NCBI RefSeq assembly: GCF_027579695.1
Contig: NC_083577.1
Coordinates: 39,115,698 to 39,179,697, forward strand
Direction: 5' to 3'
Origin: Neoarius graeffei
Lineage: Eukaryota > Chordata > Actinopteri > Siluriformes > Ariidae
Length of the DNA stretch: 64,000 nt
Below, piece after piece: positions 1 through 12,500 of the stretch. Each line of letters opens with the position of its first letter. Position 1 is the first letter of the stretch. The translations under genes and the position numbers were made by a program. The notes under the pieces were generated by a model that did no database searches, was not told the origin of the DNA, and saw nothing but the letters and a program-made list of their open reading frames with translations.

Positions 1-16
1 GCGCCTTAGAGAGTTC

Positions 17-1690
17 ATGCTGGGAGACAAAGTGCTCGTATTATTGCCCATGTTGAGTTCTAAATTAGTTGCCAAGTGGGAAGGGCCCTTTGAGGTCACA
101 CGGCAAGTCGGGAATGTCAACTATGAGGTGAAGCAAAAGGATAGGGGTGGGGCACTGCAAGTCTACCACCTCAACCTTTTAAAAAGCTGGAATGAGGGGG
201 TCCCCATGGTGTTCGCATCGGCAGTCCCAGAGAAGGCGGAGCTGGGGCTGGAGGTAAAAAAAGATAACATCTCAGACCACTCCGGTCCCTTGTGGAGACC
301 ACCTCTCGCCGGCCCAACTCACAGAGGTAGCCAAGTTGCAGAAGGAATTTTCTGACATGTTCTCGCCCCTTGCTGGTCGTACCCACCTCATAGAACACCA
401 CATCGAAACGCCCCCGGGGGCAGTAGTGCGTAGCTGCCCTTACCGATTGCCCGAACACAAGAAAAAGGTGGTTCAGGACGAACTCAAGGCCATGCTCAAA
501 ATGGGCATAATCGGGGAGTCCCACAGTGACTGGAGCAGCCCAGTGGCCCTGGTTCCCAAGACAGACGGGTCAGTCCAGTTCTGTGTGGACTATAGAAAGG
601 TCAGTGCGGGGTCTAAATTTGACACATACCCAATGCCTCGCATTGATGAGTTGCTTGATCGGTTAGGCGCTGCTCGCTTTTATTCGACACTGGATCTAAC
701 AAAGGGATATTGGCAGATCCCCTTGACTCCACTATCCCGAGAAAAAAATGGCCTTTTCCACACCATTTGGATTACACCAATTTGTCACACTCCCTTTTAG
801 GTTATTTGGGGCACCCGCTACATTACAGCGGCTTATGGACAGGGTCCTCCACCCTCACGCTGCCTAGATGACATTATAATTTACAGTAATGATTGGCCGC
901 GGCACCTGGAACACCTGAGGGCCGTTCTAAAGTCACTGAGGCAAGCAGACCTCACAGCTAACCCAAAAAAAGTGTGTGATTGGGCAGGTGGAAGTACGGT
1001 ATCTGGGGTTCCACTTGGGCCATGGGCAGGTGCGTCCCCAAATTAAAAAGACAGCAGCGATTGCGGCCTGCCCGAGGCCCCAGACCAAAAAGGAGGTGAG
1101 ACGGTTCTTGGGGCTGGCCGGCTATTATCATAGGTTTATACCTAATTATTCGGACGTCACCAACCTGCTAACTGATCTCACTAAAAAGGGGGCTCCAGAT
1201 CCGGTCCAGTGGACAGAGCAGGGCCAACAGGCCTTCTCTGAGGTAAAAGCTGCACTGTATGGGGGGCCACTTTTACACTCCCCTCACTTTTCTCTCTCTC
1301 CCCTTTATTTTGCAGACTAATGCATCGGACAGAGGGCTGGGGGCCGTTTTGTCCCAGGAGGTGGAGGGCGAGGAGCGCCCCATGCTGTACATCAGCTGGA
1401 AACTCTCAATGCGTGAAAGCAGATACAGCACAATCGAGAAGGAGTGTCTCGCCATCAAGTGGGCGGTCCTCGCCCTTCGATACTACCTGCTGGGGTGCCC
1501 TTTCACTCTCTGTTCGGCCACGTGCCCCTCCAGTGGCTCCACCGCATGAAGGATGCCAATGCATGGATCACCCGTTGGTATCTCACCCTCTAGTCATTTA
1601 AGTTTGAGGTGATCCACAGGCCGGGGGTGCAGATGGTGGTAGCGGACTTCCTGTCCCATCGGGGGGGAGTCAGCTTCAGGCAGGATGGCT
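17..1690 (+). pseudogene. Broken pol: integrase C-terminus, RT and RNase H
   Basis: Pieces in three frames. 17-230: KWEGPFEVTRQVGNVNYEV, the integrase GPY/F module. 336-780: reverse transcriptase N-terminal half with PYRLPEHKKKV, VALVPKTDGS, CVDYRKV and YSTLDLTKGYWQIPL. Frame then shifts in an A-run near 745 and reads TPFGLHQFVTLPF. The YLDD box region near 865 has lost several codons upstream of LDDIIIYSNDW. 976-1318: EVRYLGFHLGHGQ, RRFLGLAGYYHRFIPNYSD. From 1318: RNase H with TNASDRGLGAVLSQ. The end is the short RPGVQMVVADFLS stretch near 1617. Non-functional. Confidence 0.8.
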
Positions 1691-1718
1691 CCCCGGCCTG
1701 AGTCAGGCGGTGAGGGTA

Positions 1719-2043
1719 TGTGGCAGCAGAAGCGTGGCCAAGCAGCAGTCTGTGAATGGAGGGCGGGGTCGGGGAAGGCAAGTGGCTAAGTCATTCCACC
1801 TGCTGTCGGTTAGTGTGTGTTTGTTACAGGGATGGAGCATAAAAGGAGAGAGAAAGCAGAGAAAAGGAGCTCTCTCCCCGACTACAACGCATGTGAGTGA
1901 GTGAGTGAGTGAGTGAGTGAGTGAGTGAGTGAGTGAGTGAGTGAGTGAGTGAAGGAAAGCTGAAAAGCTAAAATGAAGTGTTTGTGTAACATTAACTCTC
2001 GCCCGCCATGCTTCTGTGCTCCACCGTCATCAGGAACTGTTAC
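1719..2043 (+). repeat. 3' LTR of the Gmr1-like element
   Basis: Begins TGTGGCAGCAG after pol and ends ...GGAACTGTTACA. Contains a TATA-like ATAAAAGGAG stretch near 1840 and a (GTGA)n tract at about 1890-1951. Shares long stretches (GTGGCCAAGCA, TCTGTGAATGGAGGGCGG, GCTTCTGTGCTCCACC) with 11167-11473. Confidence 0.7.
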
Positions 2044-3337
2044 ACTGGGGAACAAATATGAGGTGACACAGAGGTCAAATTCCCTTAGTCATCCATCAAC
2101 ATGGGAAAGATAAGAGAATACACAAACCAAATGAGGGAGAAGTGTGTTAACCTTCATAAGTCAGGGAATGGTGACTTTAAAAAAATGACTTGCCTGAAAA
2201 TATCCATTTCTACTGTTAGAGCAATAATAAAAAATTTGACACCAACTAGAACTGTTAGAAACCTGCCTGGAAGAGGACTGACGTTTATTTTGCCCCCATG
2301 TACAGTGAGGAGGGTAAGAGAGGGGAAAAAAATCCCCAAGGATAACTGTTGGTGAATTACGAGAAAGTAAAATCTTGTGGTTTCCAAGTCTCCAAAACCA
2401 CCATCAGACACCAACCCCAGTGCCAACTGATTATTTGGAACGTTTGTCAGAAAAAAAAGCCTTTTTTTTTTCAGTTAACCACAAATGTAAGCACCTGAAG
2501 TTTGTGAAATGCTACTACAGCTTTTGCTGGAACTGTGTTCTGATGAAACAAAAATGGAGCTTTTTGGCAATAAACACTTGCGGTGGGTTTGGCATAAAAA
2601 GAAAGATGGCTATAATGAAAAGAACCCAATCCTGACTGTAAAATATAGTGGAAGTTCTGTGATGTTTTGGGGCAGTTTTTCCTCCAAAGCCCCTGGAAAC
2701 CTTGTTAGGGTACATGACATCATGGACTCCATGAAATACCAGAACATTTTAAATCAAAATTCCTCTGCCAGGAAATTAAAACCGGGTCGTCATTGGATCT
2801 TCCAGCAGGACAATGATCTGAAGCACATGTCCAAATCAACACAAAAATGCTTAGCTGACCACAGAATCAAGCTTCTGCCCTGGCCATCTCAGTCCCCTGA
2901 CCTGAACCCCATTGAAAACCTGTGGGGTGAGCTGAAGAGGAGAGTAGACAAGAGAGGGCCAAGGACCCTAGATGATCTGGAGAGATTGTGTAAAGAGGAA
3001 TGGTCTCAGATGCCCTGTTCTGTATCTCCAACCTTATAAAATGCTACAGGAGAGATTCAGTGCCGTTTTACTGGCAAAGGGAGGTTGCACAAAGTATTAA
3101 ATACAGGGGTGCCAATAATAGTGGCACATGTGTTTTTGTTGAAAATAATTATTTCTTGATGAGGGATTTGTTTTTCTCTGAATAAATTTATTTCAATTAA
3201 AAGTTGGATTTTCTCATTTTTGTCAGTGTGAGATGAAGCAACTTCACCAAAAGGTGGATTTTTTCTCACCCTTTTTACTAAACTTTACGGGGGGGGGGGG
3301 GGGGGGGGGGGGGGCAATAATTGTGGAGGGCACTGTA
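2044..3337 (+). mobile_element. Decayed Tc1-like transposon
   Basis: The N-terminal HTH remnant starts MGKIREYTNQMREKCVNLHK at 2101. The catalytic half at 2509-3039 has SDETKMELFG, FQQDNDLKH and [17 protein letters not shown] (DD34E residues all present), separated by frameshifts. The right end TTGTGGAGGGCACTGTA resembles a Tc1 terminal repeat. The matching left terminus is not clear. Confidence 0.75.
3289..3314 (+). repeat. Homopolymer of 26 G
   Basis: Uninterrupted G26 inside the 3' part of the Tc1 remnant. Length may be inaccurate in the assembly. Confidence 0.9.
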
Positions 3338-3591
3338 TGCTGCCTTCAGGAAAACACACTTCAACGAGACAATGCAAAATTATATTCTGCCCACATTACA
3401 AATGCATGGCTGTGAAAGAAGAGGGTGTGAGTGTTAGATGTTAGACTGCAGCCTACAGTCCTCAACTGTCCCCAGTAGAGAATGTGTGGTGAATTTTGAA
3501 ATGAAAAATGTGATTAAAACCTCATACTGTTGCACACTTTAAGATCTGTTTGCAGGAAGAATGGGACAAAACACTTGAAATGTTAAATCAT

Positions 3592-3828
3592 GGGTGGCAT
3601 GGTGGTGTAGTGTAGTGGTTAGCACTGTTGCCTCACAGCAAGAAGGTCCTGGGTTTGAGCCCAGTGGCTGACCAGGGCCTTTCTGTGTGAAGTTTGCATG
3701 TTCTTCCTGTGTCTGTGTGGGTTTCCTCCAGGTGATCCGGTTTCTCCCAAAGTCCAAAGACATGCAGGTTAGGCTAATTGGTGACTCTAAATTGACCGTG
3801 AGTGTGAATGGTTGTTTGTATGTGTCAA
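3592..3828 (+). repeat. tRNA-headed SINE (V-SINE/Mermaid-like), copy 1
   Basis: Starts GGGTGGCATGGTGGTGTAG, with A and B box-like parts (GTGGTTAGCACTG, GGTTTGAGCCC), then the conserved body GAGTTTGCATGTTC-type and AGTCCAAAGACATGCAGGTT. Same family at 10130, 34051 (minus), 38890 (minus), 45034 and 51923 (minus). The 3' tail is missing here. Confidence 0.8.
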
Positions 3829-3954
3829 ACCTCCCCCCCAAGTTTAAGAGTTATTACACCATCTTTCTGCCTGTTGCCTTTCAGATGGAATACTGTTTCC
3901 TGTCTTGCCCTTCACTGGAACTGTTTGACTTATACACGAGCCACAGAGCTGATT

Positions 3955-5812
3955 TGTGAATGGGAAAGCACCTGGTATTGATAATAAACAACCAGAAATG
4001 CTTAAAGTTGACATAATTACATCCACCAGGGTGCTAAGAGAACTATTCAGAAGTGTTTGCGAAAACAATATAATTCCTGACAACTGGTGTAAAGGCCTAA
4101 TAGTGAAACTGTCAAAGAAAGGAGATATTTGTTAGTATGATAATTGGAGGGTATAACATTACTATCTATCCCAAGTAAGGTTTTTTGCAAGGTGCTGTTG
4201 GGACACATTGAAGAAGCCATTGATGCTAGTTTGAGAGAAGAACAGGCTGGTTTTCATAAAGGAAGAGTATGTGTCAATCAAATATTTATGATATGCAGTG
4301 TATAGAATGGAATACACTGCTACATATAAACTTCACTGACTTCAAGAAAGTTTTCAATAGTATGCACAGGGAAAGCTTATGGAAGATCCAAAATAACTAT
4401 AGTCTGACATCTAAGATCATCTCAATAATAGGCAAGTTTTATGAGCTTTTGAGTGCAGCATTATTCTTAATAACTCACTGTCTGACTTATTTTCTGTGGA
4501 GTCTGGTGTAAGGCAAGGATGTATTCTATCCCCGATCCTATTTCTTGTTACTATTGATTGGATCATGAGAATCGTGACCTCTGATAGACCTACAGGTATA
4601 CAGTGGACTCTGGTCAGGCAACCTGGAAGATCTAGAATATGCTGATGACATAGCTTTGATGCCATCCAACAGTAACTATATACAAGACAAAACAATGAGA
4701 TTACAAAAAATTTGCCAAACAGATTGGATTGCAAATTAAGAAGGATAAAATCAAGGTGATGCACATTAATTCCACTCCATGTGCTCCCTTGTCATTAGAA
4801 CATGGTGAAACCTTGAACACCATAAATGATTTTATTTATGTGGGAATCTACATTAGCAAAAATGGAGGGGCCCTGAAGGATATCAAGATAAGGCTTGGAA
4901 ATTCCAGAAGTGCATTCATAAGGCTTAACCCCATCTGGAAGTCCAAAAAGTACAGATTTAAGACCAAAATAAAACTTTACAATCTCTCACGGCCCATCCC
5001 TTTGCGAGCAAATATGAACACGGTACCTTGCAGCGCTTTGTTCTCCATGAAGCTCTAGACACCGTGTGCCGGGGCAAGACTTTGAATGCGAATGCTTGCC
5101 CAGGACAAACACCTCCCTCTGGGTCCCATGCCACTAAACCTGACAGAGTGCAGAGCACGACAGTCAAAGTGACATGGAATTGCCCCGCAGTGGTCTGTTT
5201 CAAGACCATGCTCACCGACCACTGTCCATACAGATCCTCCGCCCATTGAGTTTGCATGAGAGAAACTGTTTCCCGCATTCCTCAACAGCTGCCAGTCCCT
5301 GCTGCCAGACTGACACGTGCTATTTACCCATAGCTGGGGCCCTTCCCAGGTACTGACAGCTGGGCGAGCCAAGCCCAGGTATACTTTACAATTGCAATGT
5401 AAAATCAGTGTTGCTATACGGTTCTGAATCCTGGAAAGTTGTTACAAAGGACATGGCTAAGGTGGATCCATTTCAAAATGGTTGAGAAGGAAGGATGTGT
5501 AATATCTTTAGGCTGAAAAAGATGTCCAACAGAGTTATACATTAAGACAGGATGCTGCAGCATTGTTACGGAGATGAAGAAATGCAGGCTGAAATGGCTT
5601 GGTGATTTTCTAAGCATGACACCAGATGGCATACCCCACACCACTTTAAGATGGATGCCACCAGGGTGAAGGAAAAGGGGAAGGCCAAGAACATTGAACG
5701 AAAAGACCTAAAATGAACATGGGAAGAGGCGCAGAAGGTGGCTAGAGACTGTAGGAAGTGGAGTGAACTTGTTGCGACCTTATGCTCCACCGGGGGTGAC
5801 GAGGATTAATGA
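3955..5812 (+). pseudogene. Non-LTR retrotransposon RT remnant
   Basis: Reverse transcriptase in several frames: NGKAPGIDNKQPEMLK near 3955, LREEQAGFHKGR near 4235, SVRQGCILSPILFL near 4500, EYADDIALMPSN near 4635 (catalytic ADD box). Then LQIKKDKIKVMHINS and YVGIYISKNGGALKDIKIRL (4729-4980). After an insertion it resumes at KSVLLYGSESWKV near 5405 and WLGDFLSMTPDGIP near 5600. Clade not assigned with confidence. Many stops and frameshifts, so not functional. Confidence 0.75.
4984..5382 (+). mobile_element. Unidentified 399-bp insertion with 10-bp target duplication
   Basis: ACTTTACAAT occurs at 4974-4983 and again at 5383-5392. Removing the block restores the LINE codons for KLYN-CNVKSVLLYG. 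The block has no poly(A), no evident terminal repeats and no tRNA head that I recognise. The longest reading frame (105 aa, minus) resembles nothing I know. Confidence 0.65.
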
Positions 5813-5815
5813 AAA

Positions 5816-6023
5816 TGAAATGATTTTTCAAGTGATCAAAAATACTGGAACACTCATGCTGATGCCTGAAGGCCAAATAGCCTGCCAGTTGCCATCTATC
5901 TTGAGCAAGCTTCATTCACTGCATGCTTGCTAGGCCTGTCACAGCTTCACACTCACACCTATGGGCAATACACCCCTTGTGCATGACATCATGCATCACG
6001 TGATAATTTCACCTGGGGGACAC

Positions 6024-6065
<42 letters not shown>

Positions 6066-6797
6066 TGGAGGTAGTGTTATGGCTTGGGCTTGCATGGTTG
6101 CTTCTGGAACGGGCTCACTAATATTTATTGATGATATAACTCATGGTGGTAGTAGCAGAATGAATTCCAAAGTCCATAGATTCATTTTGTCTGCCAGTTT
6201 ACAGAGAAATGCATCCAATCTAACTGGAAGGATCTTCAGCATGACAATGACCCAAAACACACTGCCAACACAGCAAAGGACTTCATCAGGAGAAAAGTGA
6301 AAAGTTCAAAAGTGGAAGGTTTTAAACAGGCCAAGTCAATCATCAGACCTTAACCCAACTGAGCATGCACTTCACCTCCTGGAGAGGGGAGTGAAGGGAG
6401 AAACACAAATGGCAACTGAAACAACAGTACATGCCTGGAAAAGCATCACACAATAAGAATGCAATGGTTTGGTGATCTCAAAAACTTAAGCAAATATTAA
6501 GTGTTATTTATCCCCTTCGGACACAAGGAAGTAAGTAATGGAACTTCATTATGTCCAAAGGGGTTAAGACTAAATGTCCCTATACTTTTGCTCACCTAAA
6601 CATGGGGAGTGGGGTGTCCTTCCACCAAAGGGGTCATTTTCTATGTTAGTTAACACTTCTATATCTAAATATCAGGAAATGAAAGCTGAACTCCTATCTA
6701 CCATCTAATATTCATCATTTAACCCATATGTCTTCAGTAGATAGAAAAATCAAAGGAATTGGCCTTGCTGTGCCAATACTTTCAGAGGGTACTGTAT
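5816..6797 (+). mobile_element. Decayed Tc1-like element (second family)
   Basis: 6070-6300 reads VMAWACMVASGTGSLIFIDD and MTMTQNTLPTQ-type degraded catalytic core. 6340-6460 retains a weak trace of the region after the last Glu. The right end is CAATACTTTCAGAGGGTACTGTA at about 6775-6797. A (GAAA)n tract lies at 6026-6065. No functional frame. Confidence 0.6.
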
Positions 6798-6903
6798 CTG
6801 TGTTCTTCTCCATATTCTTGCTTGGTTTACCCATCTTATTCTGTTTCTATATGCAGATTATTACAGACAAAGATGAAATTTCTATGAACTGTGTAATCCT
6901 TAC

Positions 6904-7023
6904 CTTGCGCTGGCAGGGAACACGCTCATAGGCTTTGATGAGACGGTTTTTGTGGTACATCATGATGCCATAGTGCTCTTTGGTCTTTGTGTTGTAGCCA
7001 AATGTGATTGGTATTGCCTTTGT
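6904..7023 (-). CDS. morc3: MORC3-like B exon 8
   Basis: Encodes [20 protein letters not shown] then [20 protein letters not shown]; 40 codons in phase 0 between TCTCTCAG and [23 protein letters not shown] is nearly invariant in MORC proteins. The next exon expected from the family (the ECNFLKPTHNKQDF region) was not found in 1-6900 and presumably lies beyond the left edge. Confidence 0.92.
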
Positions 7024-7533
7024 CTGAGAGAAAGACTTAAGGATCATGACACTTAAATAATTTTAAAATTATTTAAGAGTGATATTTTTACACATTTAGT
7101 TGCTCTAATATTTGGCACAAGGATACAAGGGGAGGACGACAGACAGGTTTGTATGTGTCCTTGAAGACATTTGCGAGAGTTTTAGTGACAAACTGAGTTT
7201 GCACCTTCTTCCCTTGAAGGATAATGTGCATTTTTGGCTTAAGGTACAGGATACTGCAGTATGCCTGAATTAAGAATAAAATAAACATAAACTTGACTAT
7301 ATCTGGACCAGCATTTAAAAAAAAAATCTTCAACTCTATCTTGAATTCTGAGTGGAAACAAAAAAGATTACAATTAGGTAACTTAATTTGTATCAGATGA
7401 AATCTCATTCATGGTAAACTTTAACAGTCCTGTTGATCTATGAAAGTGCATAAAAAGCACAACTTTTTTTGGAAGAAGAACATTGTTATTCTGCCTGTTA
7501 ATCATCTGTTTTTCACCGGTTAACACTTGTTTT

Positions 7534-7614
<81 letters not shown>

Positions 7615-9022
7615 CACACACACACACATACAGTTGTGCTCATAAGTTTACATACCCTGGCAGAATTTTTGCTTTCTTGGCCTTTTTTCAGAGAATATGA
7701 ATGATAACACAAAAACTTTTTTTCCACTCATGGTTAGTGGTTGGGTGAAGCCATTTATTGATAAACAACTGTGTTTTCCATTTTTAAATCATAATGACAA
7801 CAAAAAACATCCAAATGACCCTGATCAAAAGTTTACATACCCCAGTTCTTAATACCGTGTATTGCCCCTTCTAACATCAATGACAGCCCGAAGTCTTTTG
7901 TGGTAGTTGTGGATGAGGCTCTTTATTTTCTCAGATGGTAAAGCTGCCCATTCTTCTTGGCAAAAAGCCTCCAGTTCCTGTAAATTCCTGGGCTGTCTTG
8001 CATGAACTGCACACTTGAAATCTCCCCAGAGTGGCTCAATGACATTGAGGTCAGGAGACTGAGATGGCCACTCCAGAACCTTCACTTTGTTCTGCTGTAG
8101 CCAATGACAGGTCGACTTGGCCTTGTGTTTTGGATCGTTGTCATGTTGGAACGTCCAAGTACGTCCCATGCGCAGCTTCCGGGCTGATGAGTGCAAATTT
8201 GCCTCCAGTATTTGCTGATAACGTGCTGCATTCATCTTTCCTTCAACTTTGACCAAGTTTCCTGTGCCTTTGTAGCTCACACATCCCCAAAACATCAGTG
8301 AGCCACCTCCGTGCTTTACAGTAAGAATGGTGTTCCTTTCATCATAAGCCTTGTTGACACCTCTCCAAATGTAACGTTTATGGTTGTGGCCAAAAAGTTC
8401 AACTTTGGTCTCATCACTCCAAATTACCTTGTTCCAGAAGTTTTGAGGCTTGTCTCTGTGCTGTTTGGCGTAAATTTTTGTTGGTCTACCTGACCGTGGT
8501 TTGGTTTTAACAGAGCCCCTGATTTTCCATTTGTTAATCACAATTTGAACACTGCCGACTGGCATTATCAATTCCGTGGATATCTTTTTGTATCCCTTTC
8601 CTGTTTTATACAGTTCAACTACCTTTTCCCGTAGATCCGTTGACAATTCTTTTGCTTTCCCCATGACTCAGAATCCAGAAACGTCAGTGGCTGGATGAAA
8701 GATGCAAGAGTCTGTCTGAATCCCAGAAACACACTCAGCTTTTATGCACACACTGATTACAAGCAAACAGATCACAGGTGAGGATGTTACCTTTAGTAGC
8801 CATTCAAACCCATTTGTATCATGCCAAAATCACCAGGGTATGTGAACTTTTGATCAGGGTCATTTGGGTAGTTTCTGTTGTCATTATGATTTAAAAAGAG
8901 AAAACACAGTCGTTTGACAATAAATGGTTTCACCCAACCACTAAGCATGAGTGGAAAAGATGTTTTTGTGTTATCATTCATATTCTCTGAAAAATGGTCA
9001 AAGAATCATAGATTATGAACAC

Positions 9023-9093
<71 letters not shown>

Positions 9094-9510
9094 ACACATA
9101 CACACCCCTAATTTTTCTATCATTCCTTGTAAGGTTTTGCCATTTGTGTATGCATTTATGAACATTTTTTCCCCTGTTCATTTGCCTCTGATTTTGATTT
9201 CCTATTTCCCCTTTTATCTGATGGGAACTGTCTGGAACCAAAACATAATGAAGTCAAGCTCTGGTTAAGTCTCATATCTTGCTTTCTAAAAGACCCCTCT
9301 TATTTCAGTGAACTAAACCAGTGGGGCGGCATGGTCGAGCATCAGCTGTGGGAAGCGAGGAGTCCAGTAGAACTGACAGGTAGCACGTGACGAGTTTCAC
9401 CTGTTTTTTTTTACTAGCAATTTACTCGTGTGTTTTTCTGTGTTCTTGCAGAGTGAGGCCGGTAATCACAGAGAGAGAGAGAGAGAGAGAGAGAGCTGAG
9501 CTACCCGGCC

Positions 9511-9571
<61 letters not shown>

Positions 9572-12500
9572 ACGCACATGTGAGCAAAACCTAAAGTCAC
9601 TGAAAAGTAAAAGATAAATAAAAAATGCATTTTGTCAAACCTGTCTCCCTGTTCCTCATTCCCTAACCTACAAGAAGTGTTATAACTAGTTAACTCTAAT
9701 GATTGATCATTTCAACATTCAGTAGTTACAATCTCACCCGCAGTGAATATTCACTCTCAGGCACAGACATATGAACTTCAGGTTGGTGCGTCTTTGTCTC
9801 TTTGGTGGTCTTCTCAGACACATCAACAGGGATCTGGATGTCATAGCGGTCCTTCTTGAAGTCAAATTCTAATTCTCCTGAAGATGTTCTGTAACAGAAT
9901 AATTTTAAGTGAAACTATTAACTAGATATTATGGTATTGCACAAACCAATCCTCTGTTGCTCTTGGCCTTCAGTAGTTTATCAAAACGAAGTATAAAACC
10001 CTGTTTTTCTTCAGATATTATTTGACAATATTTGTTCAATAAATCAGAGGCTGTTATTTTGTAGAATAGAATATCTAATTTGACATGATATTTTAGAGCA
10101 TTATATTTACCATATGAATATTATATTTTGGGTGGCATGGTGGTGTAGTGGTTAGCGCTGTCGCCTCACAGCAAGAAGGTCCTGGGTTCGAGCCCAGTGG
10201 CTGACGAGGGCCTTTCTGTGTGGAGTTTGCATGTTCTCCCTGTGTCTGCGTGGGTTTCCTCCGGGTGCTCCGGTTTCCCCCACAGTCCAAAGACATGCAG
10301 GTGAGGCTAATTGGTTGCTCTAAATTGAAATGCGAGTGTGAATGGTTGTTTGTCTCTATGGCAGCCCTGCGATAACCTGGTGACTTGTCCAGGGTGTACC
10401 CCGCCTCTCGCCCAGTCAGCTGGGATAGGTTCCAGCTTGCCCGTGACCCTGTAGAACAGGATAAGCAGCTACAGATAATGGATGGATATATATCAGGGCT
10501 CGAAATTCCTTTTTTTCACCAGCCAGCCGGACTAGTTACCTTCCAAAGTAACTAGCCAAACAGAAAATCAACTAGCCAAAATTTGTTCATGTATGAATTT
10601 TACTTCTGTCAAAAATAATGCAAAAGAGAGTAGTTACCATTGTTCATGACAAATGTGCATTTATTTCAAGACCCGAGTATTTTGATACTGTTGTTAAATA
10701 CATAAATGAGAACAACACAGAGCACCATAATATAATATCAACAAATAATAATATATTGGAAAACTTGTCAACTTGGTGTATGAGTATTGAAAGCAAATAT
10801 ATTTACTATCATGCCTATAGCACCCAAAATATGTGCAACGTGCTTTCTGTATTTAACCATTTATGAGAGAGAAAGCATTAGGAGCTTCATATTGACTCAG
10901 AATCAACTTGAAAAAAATTAATTATTCCATAAAAATCGTATCGCAGCCAAGGCCTACCCTGCTCCCACGTTTGCTTATAAGTCCTTTGTCATTTCTCCTC
11001 TTCAGACTGAGGTCGCTTTGTCCCCGTCTCTGGCAGTTTCTGTACACCTTTCAGAAAATTCCACATCGCAACGTAGCTTTGGCAGATGTAGATGTAAACA
11101 ACAAAAAAACCACACGTGTTTAAATGGGCAATAATGTGGCCACATCTATTGAATTTGATAACCTGATGTGGCAGCGGGGGTGTGGCCAAGCATCGGTCTG
11201 TGAATGGAGGGCGGAGTCAGGGAAGGTAAGTGGTGGAATCATTGCACCTGATGGGGATTAACCTGTGTTTGTGTGTCTTCTCCAGTGACCGCACCCTTTA
11301 AAAGGAGAGGAGAACAGAGAAAGGGAGCTCTCTCTCCCCAACCACAACACGTGTGTGTGCGCACGTGGCTGGGAAGTGATAAAAGGCTGAAAAGCTAGCA
11401 ATAAATAGTTCATTGAGAACTCACTTCTGGCCTGCCGTGCTTCTGTGCTCCACCCACCTGGTCCAATACTACATGTGATTACCGCGATATTCAACGAGAT
11501 GCATTATATGCATGCGCAGTAGTGATAAAACCGACAGCCTGACTCGTACACAATATGACTCGGAATTCTTCGGTATTTTCCGTCCTGCCGATAAACTCAT
11601 CGACTAACACAGACACGGCACGCGCTTAATATGTGGCGGCTTTAGTTGACGGGGTGTCTGAATCTTCACTTCATATATATTTTTTATTTTCAACTAGCCA
11701 GCCGGGCTGGCTAGTGACAGGAATTACCCGCCAAATAAAAAATTAAGTCACCTCGGGTGACCGGACCACCGCGAATTTCAAGCCCTGCATATTATATATA
11801 TATTACACACACACACACTGTATATTCAAGCCAATAACACAGGCCACCAAAATCTGCGGTTGATATTGGAAAATCCTATCAGTGGCTGAATAAAGCTGGA
11901 CTGGAAGAAGGCACAGGGGCACTACTCATAGCTGCTGCACAGGAACAAGCCCTAGGCACAAGATCGATAGAGGCCGGGGTCTACCACATGAGGCAGGACG
12001 CCAGGTGCAGAATGTGCAAAGATGGCCCTGAGACAATCCAGCACATAACAGCAGAGTGTAAGATGCTAGCAGGAAGAGAGTACATGGAACGCCATAACCA
12101 AGTGGCTGGCATAGTGTACAGAAACATCTGTGCCAAGCATGGACTGGAAGTCCCAAGGTCAAAGTGGGACACACCTCTGAATGTGGTTGAAAATGACAAA
12201 GCTAAGACCCTGTGGGACTTCCAGATACAGAAAGACAAACTGGTAATGGCTAACCAAGCGGGCATGGTAGTGGTGGACAAATGGGAAAACAAGGCTGTGG
12301 TGATAGATGTGGCAATATCAAGTAACATCAGGGAAAAGGATCTTGAGAAGCTCGAGAAGTATCAAGGACTGAAAGAAGAGCTAGAAAAGATATGGAAGAT
12401 AAAGACAACAGTGGTCCCCATGGTGATAGGCGCCCTCAGTGCAGTGACCCCCAAAGTGGGAGAGTGGCAACAATGGATCTCAGGAACAACATCTGAGATC

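Larger units (their letters stand above)
1..2043 (+). mobile_element. Gypsy element fragment, Gmr1-like domain order, with 3' LTR
   Basis: Left-truncated LTR retrotransposon. An integrase tail with the GPF...Y module (residues near 17-230) lies directly upstream of reverse transcriptase and RNase H. The usual gypsy order is reverse transcriptase, RNase H, integrase. Integrase first is the hallmark of Gmr1-type elements of fish (established knowledge). The LTR starts TGTGGC at 1719 and ends GTTACA near 2043. A solo LTR of the same family is at 11167-11473. Confidence 0.8.

Noticed and set aside
1..6900. Remaining 3' exons of MORC3-like copy B
   Set aside because: I looked on the minus strand for the ECNFLKPTHNKQDF-type exon and the CW finger and found only LINE, Tc1 and gypsy remnants.
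7483..7727. Open frames rich in IYIY across (TA)n
   Set aside because: Microsatellite translation; the same applies to the frames at 8978-9241, 45101-45596 and 57856-58224.
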